From: Mesorhizobium sp. B2-7-2
GTDB lineage: Bacteria > Pseudomonadota > Alphaproteobacteria > Rhizobiales > Rhizobiaceae
Direction: 5' to 3'
Length of the DNA stretch: 64,000 bases
NCBI RefSeq assembly: GCF_006440775.1
Contig: NZ_VFTZ01000002.1
Span: 1-64,000 of the forward strand
The position numbers and the translations under genes were made by a program. The notes beneath the pieces were generated by a model, which worked only from the letters and a program-made list of their open reading frames with translations, was not told the origin of the DNA and ran no database searches. Position 1 is the stretch's first letter, and each line of letters starts with the position of its first letter. Shown here piece after piece: positions 8,514-17,289 of the stretch.

Positions 8514-10169
8514 ATGGCTGACGCGGACGTGATCATTGTCGGCGCGGGGCTGGCCGGCCTCGTCGCCGCGACGGAGTTGGCAGAGGCCGGCAAGAAAATC
8601 ATCATCGTCGACCAGGAGCCGGAACAGTCGCTGGGCGGCCAGGCCTTCTGGTCGTTCGGCGGGTTGTTCCTGGTCGATTCGCCGGAGCAGCGGCGCATGC
8701 GCATCCGCGATTCCCACGACCTCGCGCTCGAGGACTGGATGGGCACGGCCGCCTTCGACAGGCCGGAGGATTTCTGGCCGCGCAAATGGGCGGAGGCCTA
8801 TGTCGGCTTCGCCGCCGGCGAGAAGCGCTCATGGCTGATCGAGCGGGGCATGAAATTCTTCCCCATCGTCGGCTGGGCCGAGCGCGGCGGCGGCAATGCC
8901 GTCGGCCACGGCAATTCGGTGCCGCGCTTCCACATCACCTGGGGCACCGGGCCCGGCGTGCTCGAGCCTTTCGTGTTGCGCGTGCGCGAGGCGCAGAAGC
9001 GCGGGCTGGTCGAGTTCAGGTTCCGTCACCGGGTCACCGAGATTGTCCGCGGCGGCGATACGGTCAGCGGCGTACGTGGCGACATCTTGCAGCAAAGCAC
9101 GGTGGAGCGCGGCCGCAAGAGTTCTCGTGACATGGCCGGCGATTTCGAGCTTCACGCGCAAGCGGTGATCGTCGCCTCCGGCGGCATCGGCGGCAACCAC
9201 GAGCTGGTGCGCCAGAACTGGCCGCAGCGGCTGGGCGCGCCGCCGAAGCGGATGATCACCGGCGTGCCGGACCATGTCGACGGCCGCATGCTGGCGATCA
9301 CCGAAGCGGCCGGCGGGTCGATCATCAATCGCGACCGCATGTGGCACTATGTCGAGGGCATCAGGAACTGGGCGCCGATCTGGACCGAGCACGCGATCCG
9401 CATCCTGCCCGGCCCCTCCTCGATCTGGCTCGATGCGCGCGGCAGAAGGCTGCCGGCGCCGCTCTATCCGGGCTTCGACACGCTGGGCACGCTCAGCCAC
9501 ATCATGAGCACCGGTTTCGACTATTCCTGGTTCATCCTGACCAAGAAGATCATCCAGAAGGAGTTCGCGCTGTCGGGCTCCGAGCAGAACCCCGACCTCA
9601 CCGGCAAAAGCTGGCGGCAGGTGCTGGGCCGCGCGACCTCAGGCATTCCCGGCCCGGTGAAGGCGTTCATGGAAAAGGGCGAGGATTTCATCGTCGAGGC
9701 CGATCTTGCGAAACTGGTGGCGCGCATGAACGCGCTGGCCGGCGGCGAGCCGCTGCTGGACGTCGCCCAGGTCGAGCGCGAGATTCGCGCCCGCGACATG
9801 CAGCTCGACAATCCGTTCTCCAAGGACGCTCAGGTCACCGCGCTGCGCGGCGCCCGCGCCTATCTCGGCGACAAGCTGATCCGCACGGCCAAGCCGCACA
9901 AGATGCTGGATCCGACGAACGGCCCGCTGATCGCGGTGCGCCTCAACATCCTGACCCGCAAGACGCTGGGCGGGCTGGAGACCGATCTCGACAGCCGCGT
10001 GCTGGACGCCGATGGGCAACCGGTGCCAGGGCTTTATGCGGTGGGCGAGGTCGCCGGCTTCGGCGGCGGCGGCGTGCATGGCTATGCGGCGCTGGAAGGC
10101 ACATTCCTCGGCGGCTGCATTTTTTCGGGGCGTAGTGCCGGGCGGGCGGCGGCGAAGGCGGTCGCCTGA
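8514..10169 (+). CDS. FAD-binding dehydrogenase (3-ketosteroid dehydrogenase-like)
   Basis: A 551-residue flavoprotein of the succinate dehydrogenase/fumarate reductase/KstD superfamily. The N-terminal dinucleotide motif VIIVGAGLAGLVAATELAEAG is followed by VASGGIGGNHELV, and a C-terminal GLYAVGEVAGFGGGGVHG closes the FAD site. It belongs to the group often annotated simply as FAD-binding dehydrogenase. A GGAGG lies just before the ATG. It probably shares a transcript with the upstream oxidoreductase. Its true substrate is unknown. Confidence 0.87.
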   Translation: MADADVIIVGAGLAGLVAATELAEAGKKIIIVDQEPEQSLGGQAFWSFGGLFLVDSPEQRRMRIRDSHDLALEDWMGTAAFDRPEDFWPRKWAEAYVGFAAGEKRSWLIERGMKFFPIVGWAERGGGNAVGHGNSVPRFHITWGTGPGVLEPFVLRVREAQKRGLVEFRFRHRVTEIVRGGDTVSGVRGDILQQSTVERGRKSSRDMAGDFELHAQAVIVASGGIGGNHELVRQNWPQRLGAPPKRMITGVPDHVDGRMLAITEAAGGSIINRDRMWHYVEGIRNWAPIWTEHAIRILPGPSSIWLDARGRRLPAPLYPGFDTLGTLSHIMSTGFDYSWFILTKKIIQKEFALSGSEQNPDLTGKSWRQVLGRATSGIPGPVKAFMEKGEDFIVEADLAKLVARMNALAGGEPLLDVAQVEREIRARDMQLDNPFSKDAQVTALRGARAYLGDKLIRTAKPHKMLDPTNGPLIAVRLNILTRKTLGGLETDLDSRVLDADGQPVPGLYAVGEVAGFGGGGVHGYAALEGTFLGGCIFSGRSAGRAAAKAVA

Positions 10170-10332
10170 GAAGAAGCTATGCCATAATTGAGATGCCGGC
10201 AGGACAGAGGAGGCGCGAAGGATCGCGGCGAACGCGTATTTTGCCCGCGTTTTCAAAAAAGATTTTTCGCGACCTGCGAATCCTTTTCACCCATCCGAAA
10301 CGTCTCCCTTTGACCAACCGAAGGAGACGACC

Positions 10333-10653
10333 ATGACCTACAATCTCATCCGCTACGGCGTGAAGGACGCCAGCATCGCCGAGAACCGGGCGCTGGTGGC
10401 AAAGGTGTTCGAGGCGCTGGATGAAACGAAGCCGCAATTCGTGCGCTATCTCGTGCTTGAGCTCGACAACGGCGAATTCGTCCACATCGTCGGTTATGAA
10501 GAAGACAGTTCGGCGCTGACCGGACTCGACGCTTTCAAGGCCTTCGGCGCCGATCACGCCGAGCGGCGCTCGACACCGCTGGTCCGGTCGCCGGCGAAGA
10601 TCGTCGGCAACTATCATATGCTGGCGAACGCCGACGAGACCGTGCCGGCCTGA
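10333..10653 (+). CDS. Hypothetical protein (possible ABM-like fold)
   Basis: A 106-residue soluble protein (MTYNLIRYGVKDASIAEN ... FVRYLVLELDNGEFVHIVGYEED) with alternating short strands and helices compatible with a dimeric alpha/beta barrel, but no certain family. AAGGAGA is placed six bases before the ATG. It lies 49 bases upstream of an ECF sigma gene in the same direction, so it may be its co-transcribed partner or target. Confidence 0.7.
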   Translation: MTYNLIRYGVKDASIAENRALVAKVFEALDETKPQFVRYLVLELDNGEFVHIVGYEEDSSALTGLDAFKAFGADHAERRSTPLVRSPAKIVGNYHMLANADETVPA

Positions 10654-10702
10654 CCGGGGCACGGTATCGCCCGGCGAGCCGCCGACTGAGAGAACGAGGA
10701 CG

Positions 10703-11599
10703 ATGATCACAGCGAAATTCGACCGCGCTGCGCTTGAGGCCATGCTTGTCGGCCTGCGGCCCAAATTGCACCGCTATGCCGCCCGCATGGCCGGCTCGGC
10801 AATCGAGGGCGAGGACATCATGCAGGAGGCGGTGGTGAAAGCGCTTGCTGCTCACGATGGCGGCGCCACGGTCGAGCGTCCCGAGCAGTGGCTGTTCCGC
10901 ATCGCCCATAATGCGGCGCAGGATCATCTGCGCCGCCGCCAACGGGAGCGCTCGCGCATGACCGAGGCCGACATGACCGAAATAGAAGATCTCTCCGCCG
11001 ACGCCGGGGCGAGACTGGCGGCGGCGGCAAGCCTGCGCAGCTTCATGCGGCTCACGCTGGCGCAGCGCAGCGCCGTGATCCTGGTCGATGTGCTCGGCCT
11101 CAGCTTGCATGAGACTTGCGAGGTGACGGGCGCGACTGTAGCCGCCACGAAGGCGGCACTGCATCGCGGCCGGGCGGAGCTGAAGGCGCTGGCCTCGGCA
11201 CCGGACGACGTGGCGGTGCCGAGGCTCGATCCCGAAGAAGAGCGCCGGCTGCGCCGCTACATCGACCTGTTCAATGAACGCGACTTCGACGGGGTCAGGA
11301 CGCTGATCGCCGAGGACATCCAGGTCGACGTCCTCAATCGCGCCCGCCTCAACGGCAAGAAGGAAGCCTCGACCTATTTCGGCAATTACGACCGCCTCGG
11401 CGACTGGGCCCTGTCGCTCGGCTTCGTCGACGGCCAGCCGGCGATCCTGATCGGCAACCCGCAGGCGCACGATGCGGTGCGCGGCTTCATGCTGATCGAT
11501 TGGCGCGGCGATGAGGTCGTGCGCATCCGCGATTTCCGGCACGTCCCTTATTGTGTCGCCGAGGCTGACATCCTGTTCGCCCCAGGCGAGCGGGCATGA
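10703..11599 (+). CDS. ECF sigma-70 factor with C-terminal SnoaL-like domain (ECF41/56-like)
   Basis: A 298-residue sigma factor. Region 2 spans about residues 10-75 (LRPKLHRYAARM ... GEDIMQEAVVKAL ... PEQWLFRIAHNAAQDHLR). Region 4 follows at about 110-165 (LRSFMRLTLAQRSAVILVDVLG, with an HTH LHETCEVTGATVAATKAALHRGR). Residues about 180-295 are a SnoaL/NTF2-like extension (LRRYIDLFNERDFDGVRTLIAED), which in ECF41-type sigmas acts in cis instead of a separate anti-sigma factor. The adjacent 106-residue gene replaces the usual CMD or oxidoreductase partner. Confidence 0.88.
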   Translation: MITAKFDRAALEAMLVGLRPKLHRYAARMAGSAIEGEDIMQEAVVKALAAHDGGATVERPEQWLFRIAHNAAQDHLRRRQRERSRMTEADMTEIEDLSADAGARLAAAASLRSFMRLTLAQRSAVILVDVLGLSLHETCEVTGATVAATKAALHRGRAELKALASAPDDVAVPRLDPEEERRLRRYIDLFNERDFDGVRTLIAEDIQVDVLNRARLNGKKEASTYFGNYDRLGDWALSLGFVDGQPAILIGNPQAHDAVRGFMLIDWRGDEVVRIRDFRHVPYCVAEADILFAPGERA

Positions 11600-11635
11600 C
11601 GCCGACACCGCGCTAACACTGCTTTTCTGTTCCCA

Positions 11636-11812
11636 CGACCGGACCGAGTTTCCCTCCGGCTCGAGCGGCTGTACGCGTTCTCGAACCGCGTGTTCGCCGT
11701 TCTCATCACCGTGCCGGAGCTTCGCCCGCCGGAAATCCCGACCTTCGCCGCGCCGCCCGGACTGTGGCCGACCTCATCCCGCGCTGTGGCAGGCCAGCTA
11801 CCGTCAACATAG
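11636..11812 (+). pseudogene. N-terminal remnant of a TMEM175/DUF1211 family channel
   Basis: One frame reads RLERLYAFSNRVFAVLITV then ELRPPEIPTFAA and LWPT before degenerating to a TAG at 11810. This matches the start of TMEM175-like potassium channels (first helix with the FS-D/N-x-V-F/I-A pattern). There is no start codon, the first helix has lost residues, and the remainder is missing. It is a decayed fragment of about 58 codons. Confidence 0.45.
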
Positions 11813-11859
11813 ATGTTTCAAACATCAATCCTTGACGATGGAACATTTTAATGTAGGCT
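11812..11859 (+). promoter_or_regulatory. Putative promoter/operator of the Ehr operon
   Basis: A perfect 15-base palindrome GATGTTT-C-AAACATC (11812-11826) is followed by TTGACG (11832-11837) and TAGGCT (11854-11859) spaced 16 bases apart as possible -35 and -10. A second inverted repeat ACATT-TT-AATGT (11843-11854) lies in the spacer. The arrangement suits repression by the HTH protein encoded immediately downstream. Confidence 0.45.
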
Positions 11860-11905
11860 ACAGCACCGACACCTCATATCTGAGAACTGAACGAGAGAGT
11901 CATCG

Positions 11906-12217
11906 GTGATAACCGCACCGCAATTGCGCGCCGCTCGGTCGCTGCTCGGCATCGATCAGCGCCGGCTTGCCGAATTGTCCGGACTGTCGGTGCCGACGAT
12001 CCAGCGCATGGAAGCGAGCGGCTCGATCATCCGGGGCAATGTCGATTCGCTGATGAAGCTGATCGCGGCGCTCGAGATCGCCGGCATCGAGCTGATTGGG
12101 GAAGGCGCGGTCAGCCAGGGCGGCGGACGCGGCGTGCGGCTGAAGGCCGGGTTCGATCCGGCCAAGGCATCCGAAGCCCATGGCGACGGGGCCGAACGAA
12201 GCGGGAGCCGGCCGTGA
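11906..12217 (+). CDS. XRE-family HTH transcriptional regulator of the Ehr operon
   Basis: A 103-residue protein with a helix-turn-helix in residues about 5-65 (LRAARSLLGIDQRRLAELSGLSVPTIQRME) and a short glycine-rich, basic tail. It starts with GTG at 11906. Its stop overlaps the GTG of hyfB (GTGA), so regulator and complex are translationally coupled, an unusual layout. Two palindromes lie upstream and could be its binding sites, implying autoregulation of the whole operon. Confidence 0.8.
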   Translation: MITAPQLRAARSLLGIDQRRLAELSGLSVPTIQRMEASGSIIRGNVDSLMKLIAALEIAGIELIGEGAVSQGGGRGVRLKAGFDPAKASEAHGDGAERSGSRP

Positions 12218-14232
12218 ATTCGACGGTCGCGCTTCTGCTGTGCGGCCCTGCCGCGCTTCTGACAACAGCTATACTGGGCGCAGCCGCCGGCCGGCACACT
12301 GCCGCGACGCGGCTGGTCTATGGCGCCGCGTTTGTCATTTCAGCTGCCGTGCTAGCGATCGTCGCCGGCCATCTCGCCAGCAACCCCGGCGAGGCGCCCG
12401 CCATCGCTTTGCCGCTCGGCCTGCCGTGGACGGGCGCCCGGTTCCGCCTCGACAGCCTGTCGGCGTTCTTCCTCGTCGTTGTCAATCTGGGCGGCGCCGT
12501 CACCAGCCTTTATGCTCTTGGCTACGGCCGGCACGAATCCGCGCCGCATCGCGTGCTGCCGTTCTATCCGGCGTTCCTGGCCGGCATGAACCTCGTCGTG
12601 CTGGCCGACGACGCCTTCAGCTTTCTGTTGTCCTGGGAATTCATGTCGCTCGCCTCCTGGGCGCTGGTCATGGCGCATCACCGCGACGAGGCCAACCGGC
12701 GCGCCGGCACCATCTACCTGGTGATGGCGAGCTTCGGCACGATGGCGCTGCTGCTTGCCTTCGGCCTACTGGCAGGACCGGCGGGGACCTATGCGTTCGA
12801 CGCGATGCGGGCTGCGCACCCAGGCCCGCTCGCGGCAGGCGCGGTGCTGGGTCTCATGCTGCTCGGCGCCGGCTCCAAGGCCGGCCTCGTGCCGCTGCAT
12901 GCCTGGCTGCCGCTTGCCCATCCGGCAGCACCCAGCCACGTCTCGGCGCTGATGAGCGGTATCATGACCAAAGTCGCCATCTATGGCTTCATCCGCGTGG
13001 TGTTCGACCTGCTTGGCGAACCGGCATGGTGGTCGGGCATTGCCGTGCTTCTCATCGGCGGCGCGACGGCGGTGCTGGGCATCCTCCACGCGCTGATGGA
13101 AAACGACCTGAAGCGGCTGCTCGCCTATTCGACCATCGAAAATATCGGCGTCATCTTCGCCAGCCTCGGGCTCGCGCTCGCCTTCAAGGCGAACGCCATG
13201 CCGTCGGCGGCGGCGCTGGCCCTCACGGCGGCGCTTTTCCATGTGCTCAACCATTCCTTCTTCAAGAGCCTGCTGTTCTTCGGCGCCGGCGCGGTGCTGA
13301 CGTCGACCGGCGAACGCGACATGGAAAAGCTCGGCGGCCTCATCCATCGCCTGCCGGTCACCAGCTTCGTCTTCCTCATCGGCTGCATCTCGATCTCGGC
13401 GCTGCCGCCTTTCAACGGCTTCGCCTCCGAATGGCTGGTCTTCCAGGCCATATTGCGCAGCCCCGAGCTGCCGCAATGGGGTCTGAAGGTCATCGTGCCC
13501 GCGGTCGGCGGCCTGCTGGCGCTTTCGGCGGCTTTGGCCGCGGCCTGCTTCGTCAAGGCATTCGGCATCACCTTCCTTGGCCGGGCGCGGTCGGCGGCGG
13601 TGGAACGGGCGCATGAGGTCGACCGCTGGTCACTGGCGGCGATGGCCGTGCTTGCCGCCTTCTGCCTGCTCGCAGGCATCCTGCCAGGCCTCGTCATCGA
13701 CGGCCTGTCATCGGTGACGCTTTCGCTTATCGGCGACCGCATGCCGGTGCAGGTGGCTGAGCTTTGGCTGTCGATCGTGCCGATCGCCGAGAGCCGCAGC
13801 TCCTATAATGGCCTGCTGGTGTTCGGCTTCATCGCCATTTCGGCGTCGCTCGCGGCCTTCTTCATTCACCGCTTCGCCTCGCATGCGCTGCGCCGGGGCA
13901 TTGCATGGGGGTGCGGTTTCGCGGATGCGGTGCCGGCGGCGCAATACACCGCCGTCAGCTTCGCGCAGCCCATTCGCCGCGTCTTCGGCAGCTTCGCGTT
14001 CCGCGCCCGCGAGACGGTGGAGATGCCGGCGCCGGGCTCCCTCGATCCGGCGCGCCTCAGGGTGGATATGCATGACGTGGCTTGGGAGATATTCTACCAG
14101 CCGATCGCCGGCGCGATCGATTTCGCCACCGAGCGGCTGAACCACCTGCAGTTCCTGACCATCCGCCGCTACCTGACGCTGGTCTTCCTCTACCTCGTCA
14201 TCCTGCTCCTGGTGCTCGCGCTATGGCCTTGA
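12214..14232 (+). CDS. hyfB: Hydrogenase-4 subunit B-like / NuoL-family antiporter-type membrane subunit
   Basis: A 672-residue polytopic membrane protein of the proton-conducting NuoL/M/N-MrpA family. The core has the conserved LLSWEFMSLASWALV segment (glutamate of TM5), GAGSKAGLVPLHAWLPLAHPAAPSHVSALMSG (TM7 lysine), and FHVLNHSFFKSLLFFGAG (TM8 region), followed by a C-terminal extension with a last helix near residue 655. It starts with GTG overlapping the HTH gene stop. In hydrogenase-4 and Ehr complexes this subunit couples redox change to ion translocation across the inner membrane. Confidence 0.85.
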   Translation: MNSTVALLLCGPAALLTTAILGAAAGRHTAATRLVYGAAFVISAAVLAIVAGHLASNPGEAPAIALPLGLPWTGARFRLDSLSAFFLVVVNLGGAVTSLYALGYGRHESAPHRVLPFYPAFLAGMNLVVLADDAFSFLLSWEFMSLASWALVMAHHRDEANRRAGTIYLVMASFGTMALLLAFGLLAGPAGTYAFDAMRAAHPGPLAAGAVLGLMLLGAGSKAGLVPLHAWLPLAHPAAPSHVSALMSGIMTKVAIYGFIRVVFDLLGEPAWWSGIAVLLIGGATAVLGILHALMENDLKRLLAYSTIENIGVIFASLGLALAFKANAMPSAAALALTAALFHVLNHSFFKSLLFFGAGAVLTSTGERDMEKLGGLIHRLPVTSFVFLIGCISISALPPFNGFASEWLVFQAILRSPELPQWGLKVIVPAVGGLLALSAALAAACFVKAFGITFLGRARSAAVERAHEVDRWSLAAMAVLAAFCLLAGILPGLVIDGLSSVTLSLIGDRMPVQVAELWLSIVPIAESRSSYNGLLVFGFIAISASLAAFFIHRFASHALRRGIAWGCGFADAVPAAQYTAVSFAQPIRRVFGSFAFRARETVEMPAPGSLDPARLRVDMHDVAWEIFYQPIAGAIDFATERLNHLQFLTIRRYLTLVFLYLVILLLVLALWP

Positions 14233-15179
14233 TGCTCGAGCTGGCCGTGCAGGGCGTGCAGATGTTTTCGGTGCTGTTGCTGGCGCCGCTGCTGATCGGC
14301 TTCGTGCGCAAGGTGAAGGCGAGGCTTGTGCGGCGGCAGGGACCCCCGGTGGTCCAACCCTATCGCGATCTCGTCAGGCTGATGCGCAAGGAGGTCGTGC
14401 TGGCCGACAACGCGTCCTGGCTGTTTCGCGTGACGCCCTATCTGATCTTCGCCGCCACCTGGGTCGCGGCGGCGCTGGTTCCGACCTTCGCCTCCGGTCT
14501 TGAGTTCAGCTGGGCCGCCGATCTCATCGCCATCGTGGCGCTGCTCGGCAGCGCGCGCTTCTTCCAGGCGCTGGCCGGAATGGATGTCGGCACCAGCTTC
14601 GGCGGCATCGGCGCCAGTCGCGAGGTGATGATCGCCTCGCTCGCCGAACCGGCGATGCTGCTCATCGTGTTCAGCCTGGCGCTGGTGGCCGGCGCGACGC
14701 AGCTTTCGACGGTCGCCGCCTTCATGGGTTCGCCTGAGGTCGGACTGCGGGTGTCGCTCGGCATGTCGCTGATCGCGCTGGTGATGGTGGCGATCGCCGA
14801 GAATGCGCGCATGCCGGTCGACAATCCCGCCACGCATCTGGAGCTCACCATGGTGCATGAGGCGATGATCCTGGAATATTCCGGCCGCCATCTGGCGATG
14901 ATCGAGCTCGCCAGCTTCATCAAGCTGCTGCTCTACATGTCGCTGATCGCCTGCGTCTTCCTGCCCTGGGGACTGGCGAACGCCGGGGCGGGGCCGCAAT
15001 CGCTGGCCATCGGCGCCGCCGCCTATCTCGGCAAGCTCGCGGTGCTGGCCCTCCTGCTTGCCGTGTTCGAGACGGCCGTCGCCAAGATGCGCGTCTTCCG
15101 CGTGCCGGATTTCCTGGGCGCAGCACTGATGCTGGCGCTGCTCGGCACGCTCCTGCTGTTCGTCTCGCGGAGCCTGTGA
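14223..15179 (+). CDS. hyfC: Hydrogenase-4 subunit C-like / NuoH-family membrane subunit
   Basis: A 318-residue membrane protein of the NuoH/HyfC family, which anchors the hydrophilic arm. It has about eight hydrophobic segments, the RRQGPPVVQPYRDLVRL loop characteristic of the family (compare GPN...QP in NuoH), and AENARMPVDNPATHLELTMVHEAM, the conserved acidic loop near the quinone/junction site. The start at ATG 14223 overlaps hyfB; an alternative ATG at 14232 would use a TGATG junction. Confidence 0.85.
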   Translation: MALMLELAVQGVQMFSVLLLAPLLIGFVRKVKARLVRRQGPPVVQPYRDLVRLMRKEVVLADNASWLFRVTPYLIFAATWVAAALVPTFASGLEFSWAADLIAIVALLGSARFFQALAGMDVGTSFGGIGASREVMIASLAEPAMLLIVFSLALVAGATQLSTVAAFMGSPEVGLRVSLGMSLIALVMVAIAENARMPVDNPATHLELTMVHEAMILEYSGRHLAMIELASFIKLLLYMSLIACVFLPWGLANAGAGPQSLAIGAAAYLGKLAVLALLLAVFETAVAKMRVFRVPDFLGAALMLALLGTLLLFVSRSL

Positions 15180-15841
15180 TGAGCGGGATCACCTTCGACA
15201 TCGCCCATCTGCTCGCCGGCAGCCTGGTGCTGATCTCCTTCATGATGCTCTACCAGGACCGGCTGTTCGCGCTGATCAACGTCTTTGCCCTGCACGCGGT
15301 CGTGCTCGCGCTGTCGGTGGCATGGCAGGCCTATATCCAGGACGCGCACCACCTCTACATCACCGCGGCGATCGCGCTGGTCTTCAAGGCGATTGTCATT
15401 CCCGTCGGGCTGCACCGCATCATCCAGCGGCTCGGCATCCATCGCGACATCGAGACCGCCGTCGGCATCGGCCCGACCATGCTCGCCGGCATCGGGCTGG
15501 TGACGCTTTCCATGGTGCTGATGCTGAGGGTGACGCCCGAGGCCGACCCGCTCGCCCGCGAGGATCTCGCCTTCGCGCTGTCGATCATCCTGCTGGGGCT
15601 GCTGGTGATGGTGACGAGGCGCAACGCCGTCAGCCAGGTCGTCGGCTTCATGTCGCTGGAGAACGGCCTGGTGCTCGCCGCCACCGGCGCCAAGGGCATG
15701 CCGCTGGTGGTCGAGATCAGCGTCGCCTTCTCGATCCTCATCGCCTTCATCGTCATCGGCGTCTTCCTGTTCCGCATCCGGGAGCGGTTCGATACGGTCG
15801 ATGTCGGCGCGCTCGACGACTACCGGGGAGAACGCCGGTGA
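15179..15841 (+). CDS. hyfE: Hydrogenase-4 component E-like membrane subunit
   Basis: A 220-residue integral membrane protein of the HyfE family (NuoK-related): helices around LLAGSLVLISFMMLYQD, AIALVFKAIVIPVGLHRII and FALSIILLGLLVMVTRRNAVSQVVGFMSLENGLVLAA. The last segment carries the conserved glutamate in SLENG. The ATG overlaps the hyfC stop by one base; a GTG lies one codon before. Its stop overlaps the next gene start. Confidence 0.82.
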   Translation: MSGITFDIAHLLAGSLVLISFMMLYQDRLFALINVFALHAVVLALSVAWQAYIQDAHHLYITAAIALVFKAIVIPVGLHRIIQRLGIHRDIETAVGIGPTMLAGIGLVTLSMVLMLRVTPEADPLAREDLAFALSIILLGLLVMVTRRNAVSQVVGFMSLENGLVLAATGAKGMPLVVEISVAFSILIAFIVIGVFLFRIRERFDTVDVGALDDYRGERR

Positions 15842-17289
15842 GCGGGTTTTCCTTCGACGCCGTGGCCGCGATCCTTTTCATTCCGGCGGGCGCCGCGGCC
15901 ATTCTGGCGGCATTTCCGAACTACCGCATGACGGCGATCGTCAACATGATAGCGAGCCTGCTCACCTTGCTCGCCGCGCTGTCGCTGTTCGTCACCGACC
16001 GGCCGGCGCCGGGGCAATATCTCATCGTCGACGATCTCAACATCGTCTTCATCGTGCTCAACACATTCGTCGGCTTCACCACCAGCGTGTTCAGCGCCTC
16101 CTATATCGCGCATGAGCTGGAGACCGGCCGGCTGACCGCGCCGAACCTCAGGTTCTACCACGCGATGTACCAGATCATGATGTTCGGCATGAACCTCGCC
16201 TTCGTGTCGAACAACATCGGCCTGATGTGGGTCGCGGTGGAGCTCGCCACGCTGACCACCGTGCTGATGGTCGGCATCTATCGCACGCATGAGGCGCTGG
16301 AAGCGGCGTGGAAATATTTCATCCTCGGCAGCGTCGGCATCGCGCTTGCCCTGTTCGGCACCATCCTCGTCTACATGGCCGCCCAGCCGGTCGTCGGCGA
16401 GGGCACCAACGCCATGGTCTGGTCGGTGCTGATCGAGAAGGCGGCGCATTTCGATCCCGCGCTGCTCAGTGTAGCCTTCATCTTCCTGCTGCTCGGCTAT
16501 GGCACCAAGGTCGGCCTTGCCCCCTTGCACGCCTGGCTGCCCGACGCGCATGCCGAGGGCCCGACGCCGATCTCGGCGGTGCTGTCGGGCCTGCTGCTCA
16601 ACGTCGCGCTCTATGCCGTGCTGCGCTTCAAGCTCCTGCTCGCGGCGAGCCCGCAGGCGATCGGCCCCGGACCGCTGATGGTCACGATGGGGCTGACCTC
16701 GCTGATCTTCGCGGCCTTCATGCTCTACCGCCGCCGCGACATCAAACGCCTGTTCGCTTATTCCTCGATCGAGCATATGGGCATCATCGTCTTCGCCTTC
16801 GGCATGGGCGGCCCGCTCGCCAACTTCGCCGGCCTGCTGCACATGGTCATGCACAGCCTGACCAAGTCGGCGATCTTCTTCGCCGTCGGCCATATCGCGC
16901 AGGTCAAGGGCACGCAGCGTATCTCCGAGATCAGGGGCTTGACCGAAAGCCATCCGGGGCTTGGCTGGGCGCTCGTCATCGGCGTCGTAGCGATAGCCGG
17001 CCTGCCGCCGCTCGGCATCTTCATGAGCGAGTTCCTGGTCGTCAGCTCGACCTTCGCCAGGCATCCGTGGCTGGCTATCCCGCTGGTGCTGGGGCTGCTG
17101 ATCGCCTTCGGGGCGCTGCTGCTGCGGCTGACGGGGCTTGCCTTCGGCGAGCCGCGCGGCGGCATGGCGCCGGTCGAGGCGTCCTACGTGCCGATGTACT
17201 CGCACCTCGCCCTGGTGTTCGCTGCCGGCATCTATCTGCCGGGGCCGCTGGTCGCATGGTTCCAGCACGTCGCCGGGATATTGGGGTGA
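15838..17289 (+). CDS. hyfF: Hydrogenase-4 subunit F-like / NuoN-M-family antiporter-type subunit
   Basis: A 483-residue second antiporter-like subunit with about 14 predicted helices. Conserved elements are MWVAVELATLTTVLMVGIYR (TM5 glutamate), GYGTKVGLAPLHAWLPDAHAEGPTPISAVLSGLLLN (TM7 lysine), FAYSSIEHMG, and MHSLTKSAIFFAVGHIAQ (TM8 lysine). It starts at GTG 15838, overlapping the hyfE stop by four bases. With HyfB it gives the complex two potential ion channels. Confidence 0.87.
   Translation: MSGFSFDAVAAILFIPAGAAAILAAFPNYRMTAIVNMIASLLTLLAALSLFVTDRPAPGQYLIVDDLNIVFIVLNTFVGFTTSVFSASYIAHELETGRLTAPNLRFYHAMYQIMMFGMNLAFVSNNIGLMWVAVELATLTTVLMVGIYRTHEALEAAWKYFILGSVGIALALFGTILVYMAAQPVVGEGTNAMVWSVLIEKAAHFDPALLSVAFIFLLLGYGTKVGLAPLHAWLPDAHAEGPTPISAVLSGLLLNVALYAVLRFKLLLAASPQAIGPGPLMVTMGLTSLIFAAFMLYRRRDIKRLFAYSSIEHMGIIVFAFGMGGPLANFAGLLHMVMHSLTKSAIFFAVGHIAQVKGTQRISEIRGLTESHPGLGWALVIGVVAIAGLPPLGIFMSEFLVVSSTFARHPWLAIPLVLGLLIAFGALLLRLTGLAFGEPRGGMAPVEASYVPMYSHLALVFAAGIYLPGPLVAWFQHVAGILG

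Noticed and set aside
15820-17268. A 482-codon minus-strand frame over hyfF
   Set aside because: Shadow of a real membrane-protein gene; composition is polar and repetitive, the complement of hydrophobic codons.
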